DNA of 6,339 nucleotides, taken from Bacilli bacterium (GTDB lineage: Bacteria > Bacillota_I > Bacilli_A > Haloplasmatales > Haloplasmataceae). Positions 1 through 6,339 of the stretch are shown in pieces. Where the stretch lies: positions 1-6,339 of the forward strand of contig JAAZCR010000134.1 of NCBI GenBank assembly GCA_012513195.1. Direction: 5' to 3'. How positions within the stretch are numbered: position 1 is the first letter of the stretch; every line of letters begins with the position of its first letter. The notes beneath the pieces were generated by a model. That model made no database searches, was not told the DNA's origin, and saw only the letters and a list, made by a program, of their open reading frames with translations. Made by a program: the position numbers and the translations under genes.

Positions 1-666
1 ATGGAAAAAGAAATTAAATTCATTGGTGGCGCTGTTGATAATCCTGTGCATCCATATGTAGCAATTTTAGGGGGTGCCAAGGTTTCTGATAAAATTGCGG
101 TAATTGAAAATCTTTTAGATAAAGCAGATAAGGTCCTTGTTGGTGGCGGTATGATGTTCACCTTCTTAAAAGCACAAGGATATAATATTGGTAAATCACT
201 TTGCGAAGATGACCGTTTAGAGTTTGCGAAGGGATTAATTGAAAAAGCACAAGGTAAGTTAGTTCTTCCAATCGATACAGTTGTAGCAAAAGAATTCAAT
301 AATGATACACCATATCGTGTTGCTAAGATTGATGATATTCAAGATGATGAGATGGGTCTTGACATCGGACCTGAAACTGTAAATCTCTTTGCGAAGGAAT
401 TAGTAGGTGCTAAATCTGTTGTTTGGAACGGACCAATGGGTGTCTTTGAAATGCCTAACTTCGCGAAAGGTACCATTGGTGTTTGCGAAGCAATTGCGAA
501 TCTTGAAGATGCAGTCACCATTATCGGTGGTGGTGATAGCGCTGCAGCTGCTATCCAATTAGGTTATGCTGACCGCTTCACCCATATTTCTACTGGTGGT
601 GGTGCAAGCCTTGAATACTTAGAAGGTAAAACTCTACCTGGTGTTGCCGCAATTGCGGACAAATAG
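1..666 (+). CDS. pgk: Phosphoglycerate kinase, C-terminal part (5' end outside window)
   Basis: Cytoplasmic glycolytic kinase that transfers the phosphate of 1,3-bisphosphoglycerate to ADP, giving ATP and 3-phosphoglycerate. The 221 residues seen are the end of the N-domain plus nearly the whole nucleotide-binding C-domain. Visible family blocks are EKEI..LGGAVDNP-like at 2-15, GGAKVSDKI at 24-32, [13 protein letters not shown] at 48-60, WNGPMGVFE at 142-150, GGGDSAAAA at 176-184, and [14 protein letters not shown] at 197-210 followed by LPGV. The family is usually about 390-400 residues, so roughly 170 N-terminal residues are missing. The ATG at base 1 is therefore an internal methionine (the family reads FLMEKE here), not the start, and no ribosome binding site is available to support it. 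The gene ends with TAG and is followed within 40 bases by a terminator, so no tpiA, gpmI or eno follows it here. Identity is certain; only the start is unseen. Confidence 0.97.
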   Translation: MEKEIKFIGGAVDNPVHPYVAILGGAKVSDKIAVIENLLDKADKVLVGGGMMFTFLKAQGYNIGKSLCEDDRLEFAKGLIEKAQGKLVLPIDTVVAKEFNNDTPYRVAKIDDIQDDEMGLDIGPETVNLFAKELVGAKSVVWNGPMGVFEMPNFAKGTIGVCEAIANLEDAVTIIGGGDSAAAAIQLGYADRFTHISTGGGASLEYLEGKTLPGVAAIADK

Positions 667-704
667 AATCATGGAACGATAACACTTATAATTTAAATAG
701 AATA

Positions 705-754
705 TAATAAAATAAAGACACTTACTCAATTTCGTAAGTGTCTTTATTTTATTA
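705..754 (+). terminator. Intrinsic terminator after pgk
   Basis: A perfect 21-bp inverted repeat pairs 705-725 with 734-754 around an 8-base loop (TCAATTTC, 726-733). The 3' arm ends in TCTTTATTTTATT, which serves as a U-rich tail, and the 5' arm begins with a matching A-rich run. It lies 38 bases after the pgk stop, so it closes the pgk transcript. The A-rich side would make a U-rich tail on the other strand too, but no gene converges on it here, so two-way use is only a possibility. Confidence 0.85.
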
Positions 755-783
755 AATGAAAGTGCTTTAGTTTTGCTTAAGTA

Positions 784-812
784 TTTAAAAAAAGAGTAAT
801 TAGTGATAAAAT
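784..812 (+). promoter_or_regulatory. Candidate extended -10 promoter for ptsI
   Basis: A -35-like TTTAAA (784-789) is separated by 17 bases from TAAAAT (807-812). The -10 is preceded by TG at 804-805, giving the extended form TGnTAAAAT that Gram-positive sigma-A promoters often use. Transcription would begin near 818-820, leaving a leader of about 35 bases before ptsI that opens with a small GC-rich patch, GGCGGACCCC (818-827). The -35 matches consensus at only 4 of 6 bases, and A+T-rich DNA yields such matches by chance. The support is mainly its position between a strong terminator and an otherwise promoterless gene. Confidence 0.4.
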
Positions 813-839
813 AAATAGGCGGACCCCAAAAATGCTTAT

Positions 840-854
840 TAGGAGTTGTTCCTA
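840..854 (+). promoter_or_regulatory. ptsI ribosome binding site inside a small inverted repeat
   Basis: AGGAG (841-845) lies 8 bases before the ATG at 854 and fixes the ptsI start. The same bases form the 5' arm of a perfect inverted repeat, TAGGA (840-844) with TCCTA (850-854) around the loop GTTGT. Folding would hide the Shine-Dalgarno core and the first base of the start codon. Five pairs are weak alone, so a regulatory role is inference. Confidence 0.5.
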
Positions 855-2566
855 TGATCTTTAAAGGTACCAAAGTATCTAATGGCTATGCGATTGGTAA
901 AGTAAAAGTCATTCATCAACAAGAAATCTTAGTCAGTTCCAAAAAAGTCGATGATGTTATTGTTGAATTTAATCGGGTTAAGAAAGCAATCGAAAATGTT
1001 GTTGCCAAGATTAGAGATGAAAAACGTTTATATTCAAATCGCTTAAATGTCGATGATTTATTAATCTTTGACGCTCATATTACGATGGCCCAAGACCCCG
1101 AAGTATTATCCTTAATTAAATTAGAAATCGAAAAGAATCATGAATCAGCAGAATATGCCATAAACAAAGTATTTGATGATGTAATAAAAACATTCCAATC
1201 CCTTGATGATGAGTATTTTCGCGAACGAGCTGAAGATGTTGAGGCGGTAAAGCGAAAGATTCTTTGTGAATTATTAAAGATTGAAGAAGTTGATATTGAT
1301 AATATTGATGAAAAAGTAATAATCGCTTCTTATGACTTAACACCTTCGCAAACTGCCCGATTAAATAAAAATAATACCCTTGGTTTTATTACGGAAACAG
1401 GTGGGGTAACTTCACATAGTGCGATTATGGCACGTTCGTTAGATATCCCTGCTGTATTAGGTGTTAAGGGTATTATGGTCCATCTCAAAGATGGAGATTT
1501 GCTTATTATCGATTCTGAGGAAGGCTTAGTTATTCTTAATCCGACCGAAGAACAAATCAAAGAATATGAAAATAAGATTCGTTTAAGTCAAGTTTATACC
1601 GAAAAACTTAACTTGATTAAGAAGTTACCAACTGCCACTTTAGATGATCGTAAAATATGTTTAGCCGCAAATATTGGCAATCTCATAGATTATGAAAAAG
1701 CATTAGAAGTAAATAGTGATGGTGTCGGTCTTTTCCGTACAGAATTTTTGTTTATGGACCGTCCAAGTTTACCAACAGAAGATGAACAGTTCGAAGTATA
1801 TAAAACCGTTCTTTCTGGTATGAATCCTAAAAGGGTGGTTGTAAGAACGGTTGATATTGGTGGCGATAAAAAACTAGAATATATGCCCCTTCCTAAAGAA
1901 ATGAATCCCTTCTTAGGGTTAAGAGCGATTAGGTTGAGTCTTACCTATAAAGAAATGTTTAAGACCCAAATCAGGGCATTGTTAAGAGCTTCTGTTTATG
2001 GTGAATTAGCCATCATGTTCCCAATGATTTCAACCATTGATGAAATTAAAAACTCACTTAATGTTTTAGATCAAGCAAAACAAGAACTACTAAATGAAGG
2101 TTATGAAGTTAGCGATAATATTGAGATTGGTATTATGATTGAAACTCCCGCTAGTGCCATTCTCTGCGAGAAGTTTGTCAAATATGTTAATTTCTTCTCC
2201 ATTGGCACTAACGACTTAATCCAATATACTCTTGCAGCAGATCGAATGAATGAGCATGTTTCCTATTTATACCAACCGTTTAATCCTGCCATCTTAAGAT
2301 TAATTAAAATGGTAGTCGACACAGCTCATAAGTATAATCGTTGGGTTGGTGTATGTGGAGAGATGGCCAGTGATAAGTATGCAGCACTGCTTCTTGTTGG
2401 TTTAGGTGTTGATGAGTTATCGATGAACTCAACTAATCTTTTATATATAAAGGATATAATTATTAATTCCAATTATAAAGATTTAAAACATTTAGCCCAA
2501 CGCTCTTTAATGTTAGAGGAAGAAGAAGATGTCATTAATTATTTGAAGGAACATACTGATATTTAA
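854..2566 (+). CDS. ptsI: PTS Enzyme I (phosphoenolpyruvate-protein phosphotransferase)
   Basis: Soluble first enzyme of the sugar phosphotransferase system: it takes phosphate from PEP onto a histidine and passes it to HPr. At 570 residues it matches the usual 570-575. Order of domains: the N-terminal HPr-binding and phosphohistidine domain holds the active-site His188 in GGVTSHSAIMARS (183-195), and the C-terminal PEP-binding barrel follows from about 260. Key residues are all present, each one position lower than in E. coli: Arg295 (GLFRTEF), Arg331 (RTVDIGGDK), Glu430 (MIETPAS), Asn453/Asp454 (GTNDLIQY), Arg464 and the acid/base Cys501 (GVCGEMA). The start is set by AGGAG 8 bases upstream. 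The gene ends with two in-frame TAA codons (2564-2569). Neither ptsH nor crr is adjacent, so HPr must be encoded elsewhere. No terminator is seen before the next promoter 28 bases on. The conserved active site argues for a working enzyme. Confidence 0.97.
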   Translation: MIFKGTKVSNGYAIGKVKVIHQQEILVSSKKVDDVIVEFNRVKKAIENVVAKIRDEKRLYSNRLNVDDLLIFDAHITMAQDPEVLSLIKLEIEKNHESAEYAINKVFDDVIKTFQSLDDEYFRERAEDVEAVKRKILCELLKIEEVDIDNIDEKVIIASYDLTPSQTARLNKNNTLGFITETGGVTSHSAIMARSLDIPAVLGVKGIMVHLKDGDLLIIDSEEGLVILNPTEEQIKEYENKIRLSQVYTEKLNLIKKLPTATLDDRKICLAANIGNLIDYEKALEVNSDGVGLFRTEFLFMDRPSLPTEDEQFEVYKTVLSGMNPKRVVVRTVDIGGDKKLEYMPLPKEMNPFLGLRAIRLSLTYKEMFKTQIRALLRASVYGELAIMFPMISTIDEIKNSLNVLDQAKQELLNEGYEVSDNIEIGIMIETPASAILCEKFVKYVNFFSIGTNDLIQYTLAADRMNEHVSYLYQPFNPAILRLIKMVVDTAHKYNRWVGVCGEMASDKYAALLLVGLGVDELSMNSTNLLYIKDIIINSNYKDLKHLAQRSLMLEEEEDVINYLKEHTDI

Positions 2567-2594
2567 TAAAGAAATTGTAAATAATTAAAAGGTA

Positions 2595-2623
2595 TTGACA
2601 TAAAATAAAATATGATATAGTAT
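2595..2623 (+). promoter_or_regulatory. Promoter of the metG T-box transcript
   Basis: A consensus -35 TTGACA (2595-2600) is followed by two overlapping -10 choices. TATAGT (2616-2621) matches 5 of 6 and is preceded by TG at 2613-2614, but has a short 15-base spacer. TAGTAT (2618-2623) matches 4 of 6 with the ideal 17-base spacer. Either places the start near 2628-2632, just ahead of T-box Stem I. The promoter lies only 28 bases after the ptsI stop. Confidence 0.75.
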
Positions 2624-2654
2624 TTATTACAACTATATATAGAAAAAACGAAGA

Positions 2655-4837
<2,183 letters not shown>

Positions 4838-4860
4838 AGATAAATTATAATTAAAATTTC

Positions 4861-4889
4861 TTGACAATAGAGGGAAAATTTTATATTAT
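4861..4889 (+). promoter_or_regulatory. Promoter of rplM-rpsI
   Basis: A perfect -35 TTGACA (4861-4866) and a 5-of-6 -10 TATTAT (4884-4889) are separated by the ideal 17 bases. Transcription would start near 4895, so the RNA begins almost exactly at the structured leader described next and has an untranslated region of about 110 bases. It lies 23 bases after the metG stop. No terminator is evident between metG and this promoter, so some metG readthrough is possible. Confidence 0.82.
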
Positions 4890-4893
4890 AACA

Positions 4894-4943
4894 GGTGGCA
4901 CATTTCTTTTCCACTATTAGCCCCGAATAATGGAAAGAGAAAT
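4894..4943 (+). promoter_or_regulatory. Structured 5' leader of rplM-rpsI (probable L13-type autoregulatory leader)
   Basis: A long hairpin pairs 4902-4913 with 4931-4943 (12 pairs, one bulged G at 4937). After a C-A mismatch (4914/4930) it continues with TATT (4915-4918) against AATA (4926-4929). The loop is AGCCCCG (4919-4925). The loop GCCCC (4920-4924) can also pair with GG-T-GGC just upstream (4894-4899, with T4896 unpaired), giving five G-C pairs and a pseudoknot. An autoregulatory leader upstream of rplM is known from low-GC Gram-positives (the Rfam L13 leader family). I assign this one by position and by the presence of a strong structure, not by alignment. No T-rich terminator tail follows, so control of translation or RNA stability is as likely as attenuation. 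Confidence 0.65.
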
Positions 4944-4990
4944 ATGTATAGATAAATTTTAATACTTCTTATATGTGAATATCTTTAAGT

Positions 4991-5009
4991 AGGAGGAAAC
5001 GAAATGATG
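4991..5009 (+). promoter_or_regulatory. rplM ribosome binding site and double ATG
   Basis: AGGAGG (4991-4996) precedes two adjacent in-frame ATG codons, at 5004 (7-base spacing) and 5007 (10-base spacing). The second gives the usual L13 N-terminus MR-S/T-T and 145 residues. The long 12-base spacing at rpsI shows that wide spacing is tolerated here. The first ATG would add only one methionine. Confidence 0.6.
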
Positions 5010-5444
5010 CGCTCTACATTTATGGCAACTGCACAAGACATAGAACGCAAATGGTATGTAGTAGATGCTGCTGGTAAGACATTAGGCCGTTTGGCAACTG
5101 AAGTCGCTTCATTATTACGTGGTAAACATAAACCTATTTTTACACCACATGTAGACTGTGGCGATTACGTAATCGTGATTAATGCGGAAAAAGTCGAGTT
5201 AACTGGAGATAAATGGAATAAGAAATTATATATTCATCACTCTGGCTATCCAGGAGGATTAAAAGTAAGAACTGCTAAAGTGATGCGTGCCCAATATCCT
5301 GAAAAAATGGTAGAAATGGCAATTAAAGGCATGTTACCAAAAGGTAAACTTGGAAGAGCAATTGGCAAGAAATTATTTGTGTATCGTGGCGCTATGCATC
5401 CACATCAAGCACAAAAACCAGAAGTCTATGAACTTCAAGGTTAA
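5007..5444 (+). CDS. rplM: 50S ribosomal protein L13
   Basis: Large-subunit protein that binds 23S rRNA early in assembly. In several low-GC Gram-positives it is thought to regulate its own operon through the mRNA leader. From the second ATG it has 145 residues, the length of Bacillus L13, and aligns throughout. Visible blocks are [19 protein letters not shown] (12-30), [18 protein letters not shown] (36-53), [11 protein letters not shown] (57-67), and the family signature around [20 protein letters not shown] (104-123), ending in [15 protein letters not shown]. An upstream ATG at 5004 would add one residue; I prefer 5007 because MRSTFMA matches the common MRTT-type N-terminus. The stop is a tandem TAATAA (5442-5447), directly followed by the rpsI ribosome binding site. 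This is the standard rplM-rpsI pair found in most bacteria. Confidence 0.97.
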   Translation: MRSTFMATAQDIERKWYVVDAAGKTLGRLATEVASLLRGKHKPIFTPHVDCGDYVIVINAEKVELTGDKWNKKLYIHHSGYPGGLKVRTAKVMRAQYPEKMVEMAIKGMLPKGKLGRAIGKKLFVYRGAMHPHQAQKPEVYELQG

Positions 5445-5465
5445 TAAAGGAGGAAACATTAGTTT

Positions 5466-5858
5466 ATGAACGCTGTACAATACTATGGAACTGGTAGACG
5501 TAAGACCTCTGTTGCACGTGTTCGCTTAATTCCTGGTACAGGTAAAATCACAATTAACAACCGTGATTTTGAAGAATATATCCCTAACCCAGCGACACGT
5601 TTAGATATATTACAACCATTAACATTAACATAAAACACTAACAACTATGATGTAATCGTTAATGTTGATGGTGGTGGAATCAGTGGACAAGCTGGCGCTA
5701 TTCGCTTAGGTATTACAAGAGCTCTTCTCGAAGTTAACCCAGAATATCGTAGCATTCTTAAGAAAGCTGGTTTAATTACTCGCGATCCGCGTGTTAAAGA
5801 ACGTAAGAAATACGGTCTCAAAAAAGCACGTCGGGCACCACAATTCTCCAAACGTTAA
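5466..5858 (+). pseudogene. rpsI: 30S ribosomal protein S9, full-length frame interrupted by TAA at codon 56
   Basis: S9 sits in the 30S head, and its C-terminal tail reaches the P-site tRNA. The frame spans 130 codons plus the final TAA (5856-5858), the same length as Bacillus S9, and keeps family sequence on both sides of the interruption. Before it are [16 protein letters not shown] (5-20) and [11 protein letters not shown] (30-40). After it are [12 protein letters not shown] (60-71), the S9 signature [19 protein letters not shown] (69-87), and the tail RRAPQFSKR (122-130). Codon 56 is TAA (5631-5633), where Bacillus S9 has Glu, a position that varies between species. No base is gained or lost, so one substitution (from GAA, AAA or CAA) explains it. 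The ribosome binding site AAAGGAGG (5446-5453) has a wide 12-base spacing; TAG at 5460-5462 blocks any earlier start. The 74 codons after the stop contain no ATG, GTG or TTG, so the second half needs readthrough. I label it broken as read, although sequencing error, suppression or a second copy could make S9 available. Confidence 0.9.
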
Positions 5859-5866
5859 TGTCATCC

Positions 5867-5906
5867 AAAAGCAATATTTTTTCGCAAGAAAAGATATTGC
5901 TTTTTT
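5867..5906 (+). terminator. Intrinsic terminator after rpsI
   Basis: A 17-pair stem joins 5867-5883 to 5888-5904, with one T-G wobble (5878/5893), capped by a C-G pair and a GCAA tetraloop (5884-5887) of the stable GNRA class. A run of six T (5901-5906) follows. It lies 8 bases after the final rpsI stop, ending the rplM-rpsI operon. Its position suits the full-length S9 frame rather than a 55-codon gene. Confidence 0.92.
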
Positions 5907-5982
5907 ATTTGGTGCATTAAATATAAAATTTATAATCATAATATATTAAGGAAAGTAATAAAAATTTTCCGTTATAAAATTA
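5907..5982 (+). other. Short A+T-rich spacer without gene
   Basis: Between the rpsI terminator and the tRNA promoter I see no coding frame with a ribosome binding site. The only structure is a weak 5-bp inverted repeat, GGAAA (5950-5954) with TTTCC (5966-5970), with an 11-base loop. The A+T-rich tract just upstream of the next -35 could act as an UP-type element, which would suit a stable-RNA promoter, but this is inference from composition. Confidence 0.5.
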
Positions 5983-6011
5983 TTGACAAAACAAATAAGA
6001 TTTGATAATAT
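5983..6011 (+). promoter_or_regulatory. Promoter of the tRNA cluster
   Basis: A perfect -35 TTGACA (5983-5988) is followed after 17 bases by TAATAT (6006-6011, 4 of 6). GATAAT at 6004-6009 matches 5 of 6 with a 15-base spacer. The RNA would start near 6016-6018, about 50 bases before tRNA-Val. It follows a strong terminator, so it is the natural entry point for the tRNA operon. Confidence 0.75.
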
Positions 6012-6038
6012 AAGTAAGCGTGATTTTGAGATACATTA

Positions 6039-6053
6039 GATCTTTGAAATAAC
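6039..6053 (+). promoter_or_regulatory. boxA-like antitermination motif in the tRNA leader
   Basis: GATCTTTGAAATAAC lies in the transcribed leader between the promoter and tRNA-Val. It resembles the boxA element of Gram-positive rRNA leaders and spacers (TGTTCTTTGAAAAC type), which NusB and S10 (NusE) bind to make transcription of stable RNA resistant to termination. The core TCTTTGAAA (6041-6049) is intact; the 5' end and the last bases differ. boxA is known mainly from rRNA operons, so this may mark a long stable-RNA operon continuing past the window. Confidence 0.45.
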
Positions 6054-6066
6054 AAGCACTATGAAT

Positions 6067-6142
6067 GGAGGTTTAGCTCAGCTGGGAGAGCACCTGCCTT
6101 ACAAGCAGGGGGTCGGCGGTTCGAGCCCGTCAACCTCCACCA
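6067..6142 (+). tRNA. tRNA-Val, anticodon TAC
   Basis: A complete 76-base cloverleaf. The acceptor is GGAGGTT (6067-6073) with AACCTCC (6132-6138). The D-arm is GCTC/GAGC. The anticodon stem is CCTGC/GCAGG with loop CTTACAA, so the anticodon is TAC (6100-6102), reading GUA and, by wobble, other Val codons. The T-arm is GGCGG/CCGTC around TTCGAGC, with one G-T pair. The discriminator is A6139, and CCA (6140-6142) is encoded in the DNA. Confidence 0.97.
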
Positions 6143-6171
6143 TTTAACGTTTTACAAGCAAGTAAAAACTA

Positions 6172-6202
6172 TTGAAAATTTGCAAACTTGTGCTATTATA
6201 AT
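6172..6202 (+). promoter_or_regulatory. Candidate internal promoter ahead of tRNA-Lys
   Basis: In the 72-base spacer, TTGAAA (6172-6177, 5 of 6) is followed by TATTAT (6194-6199) with a 16-base spacer and a TG at 6191-6192, the extended -10 form. An overlapping perfect TATAAT (6197-6202) has a 19-base spacer. Transcription would start around 6206-6210, only a few bases before tRNA-Lys at 6215. The inverted repeat TTTGCA (6179-6184) and TGCAAA (6207-6212) brackets the -10. This may give the downstream tRNAs a second, independent supply. Confidence 0.6.
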
Positions 6203-6214
6203 ATTGTGCAAAAT

Positions 6215-6290
6215 GGCCCGCTAGCTTAGCTGGTAGAGCACCTGACTCTTAATCAGGGGGTCACAGGTTCGAATCCTGTGCGGGTCACCA
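6215..6290 (+). tRNA. tRNA-Lys, anticodon CTT
   Basis: A complete 76-base cloverleaf. The acceptor is GGCCCGC (6215-6221) with GCGGGTC (6280-6286), one G-T pair. The D-arm is GCTT/GAGC. The anticodon stem is CCTGA/TCAGG with loop CTCTTAA, giving anticodon CTT (6248-6250), which reads AAG. The T-arm is ACAGG/CCTGT around TTCGAAT. The discriminator is A6287, and CCA (6288-6290) is encoded. Because CTT reads only AAG, a separate TTT tRNA-Lys must exist elsewhere to read the frequent AAA codons. Confidence 0.97.
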
Positions 6291-6300
6291 TTTACAAGCC

Positions 6301-6339
6301 GCGGGTGTGGCGGAATTGGCAGACGCGCTAGACTTAGGA
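6301..6339 (+). tRNA. tRNA-Leu, anticodon TAG, 5' part (cut by window end)
   Basis: The first 39 bases of a class II tRNA: 5' acceptor strand GCGGGTG, the D-arm region GGCGGAATTGGCAGACGC typical of Leu tRNAs, the 5' anticodon stem CTAGA (6328-6332) and the complete loop CTTAGGA (6333-6339), with anticodon TAG (6335-6337) reading CUA. The window ends exactly after the anticodon loop, so the variable arm, T-arm and acceptor 3' strand are unseen. It starts 10 bases after tRNA-Lys, clearly in the same transcript. Confidence 0.93.

Noticed and set aside
1..3. ATG at base 1 as the true pgk start.
   Set aside because: It aligns to an internal methionine (FLMEKE) about 170 residues into PGK; the apparent start is made by the window edge.
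832..864. A 10-codon leader peptide frame overlapping the ptsI start.
   Set aside because: No convincing ribosome binding site precedes it, and short frames of this size are expected by chance.
4838..4860. Terminator between metG and the rplM promoter.
   Set aside because: The stretch is A+T-rich with only weak self-pairing and no GC-containing stem, so termination is not supported.
5631..5633. Organism-wide reassignment of TAA to an amino acid.
   Set aside because: TAA correctly terminates ptsI, metG, rplM and the full S9 frame at the lengths expected for their families, so a global sense meaning is excluded.
5645..5851. A 68-codon open frame on the minus strand inside rpsI.
   Set aside because: It lies opposite conserved S9 codons, has no recognisable protein features, and is explained by the base composition of the + strand gene.
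5466..5858. Frameshift or small indel as the cause of the rpsI interruption.
   Set aside because: The frame before and after the TAA is the same, and the total length equals Bacillus S9, so only a substitution is needed.
6149..6169. Hairpin GTTTTAC/GTAAAAAC after tRNA-Val as a terminator.
   Set aside because: The stem has only 6-7 A+T-rich pairs with a bulge, and no T-run follows it; the tRNA cluster continues directly.

Overview
The window is a housekeeping stretch from an A+T-rich, low-GC Gram-positive bacterium (Bacillota or a close Mycoplasmatota relative; I cannot name the genus). Supporting this are a tRNA-sensing T-box in front of metG, a structured leader in front of rplM-rpsI, Bacillus-like PGK, Enzyme I, L13 and S9 sequences, strong AGGAGG-type ribosome binding sites, sigma-A-type promoters, and tRNA genes with encoded CCA ends. 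The standard genetic code fits: Trp is TGG, and the stops used are TAA and TAG. Every gene lies on the + strand.

Layout. 1-666 is the C-terminal part of phosphoglycerate kinase (pgk), followed by a long hairpin terminator (705-754). 854-2566 is ptsI, Enzyme I of the sugar phosphotransferase system, alone without ptsH or crr, with a candidate extended -10 promoter and a small inverted repeat over its ribosome binding site. 2595-2874 is a promoter plus a methionine-specific T-box leader (specifier ATG at 2729-2731, T-box core 2820-2833, terminator 2842-2874) controlling metG (2900-4837). 4861-4889 is a promoter feeding a structured leader (about 4894-4943), then rplM (L13) and rpsI (S9), closed by a GCAA-loop terminator (5867-5906). 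5983-6011 is another promoter, followed by a boxA-like motif and a tRNA cluster: tRNA-Val(UAC), tRNA-Lys(CUU) with its own promoter-like sequence, and the 5' part of tRNA-Leu(UAG) cut by the window end.

The genes join central glycolysis (PGK, with PEP-dependent sugar uptake through Enzyme I) to translation (MetRS, L13, S9, tRNAs). The translation genes carry recognisable RNA-level control: uncharged tRNA-Met for metG, and probably autogenous ribosomal-protein feedback for rplM-rpsI.

The most unusual observation is in rpsI. The reading frame is full length (130 codons) and conserved to its C-terminal SKR, but codon 56 (5631-5633) is TAA. The downstream 74 codons hold no ATG, GTG or TTG for restarting. 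This is a base-call error, a recent nonsense mutation covered by another copy, or stop-codon readthrough. The sequence alone does not decide, and error or strain mutation is the more economical reading. I see no mobile element, CRISPR array or clearly new multi-gene system.
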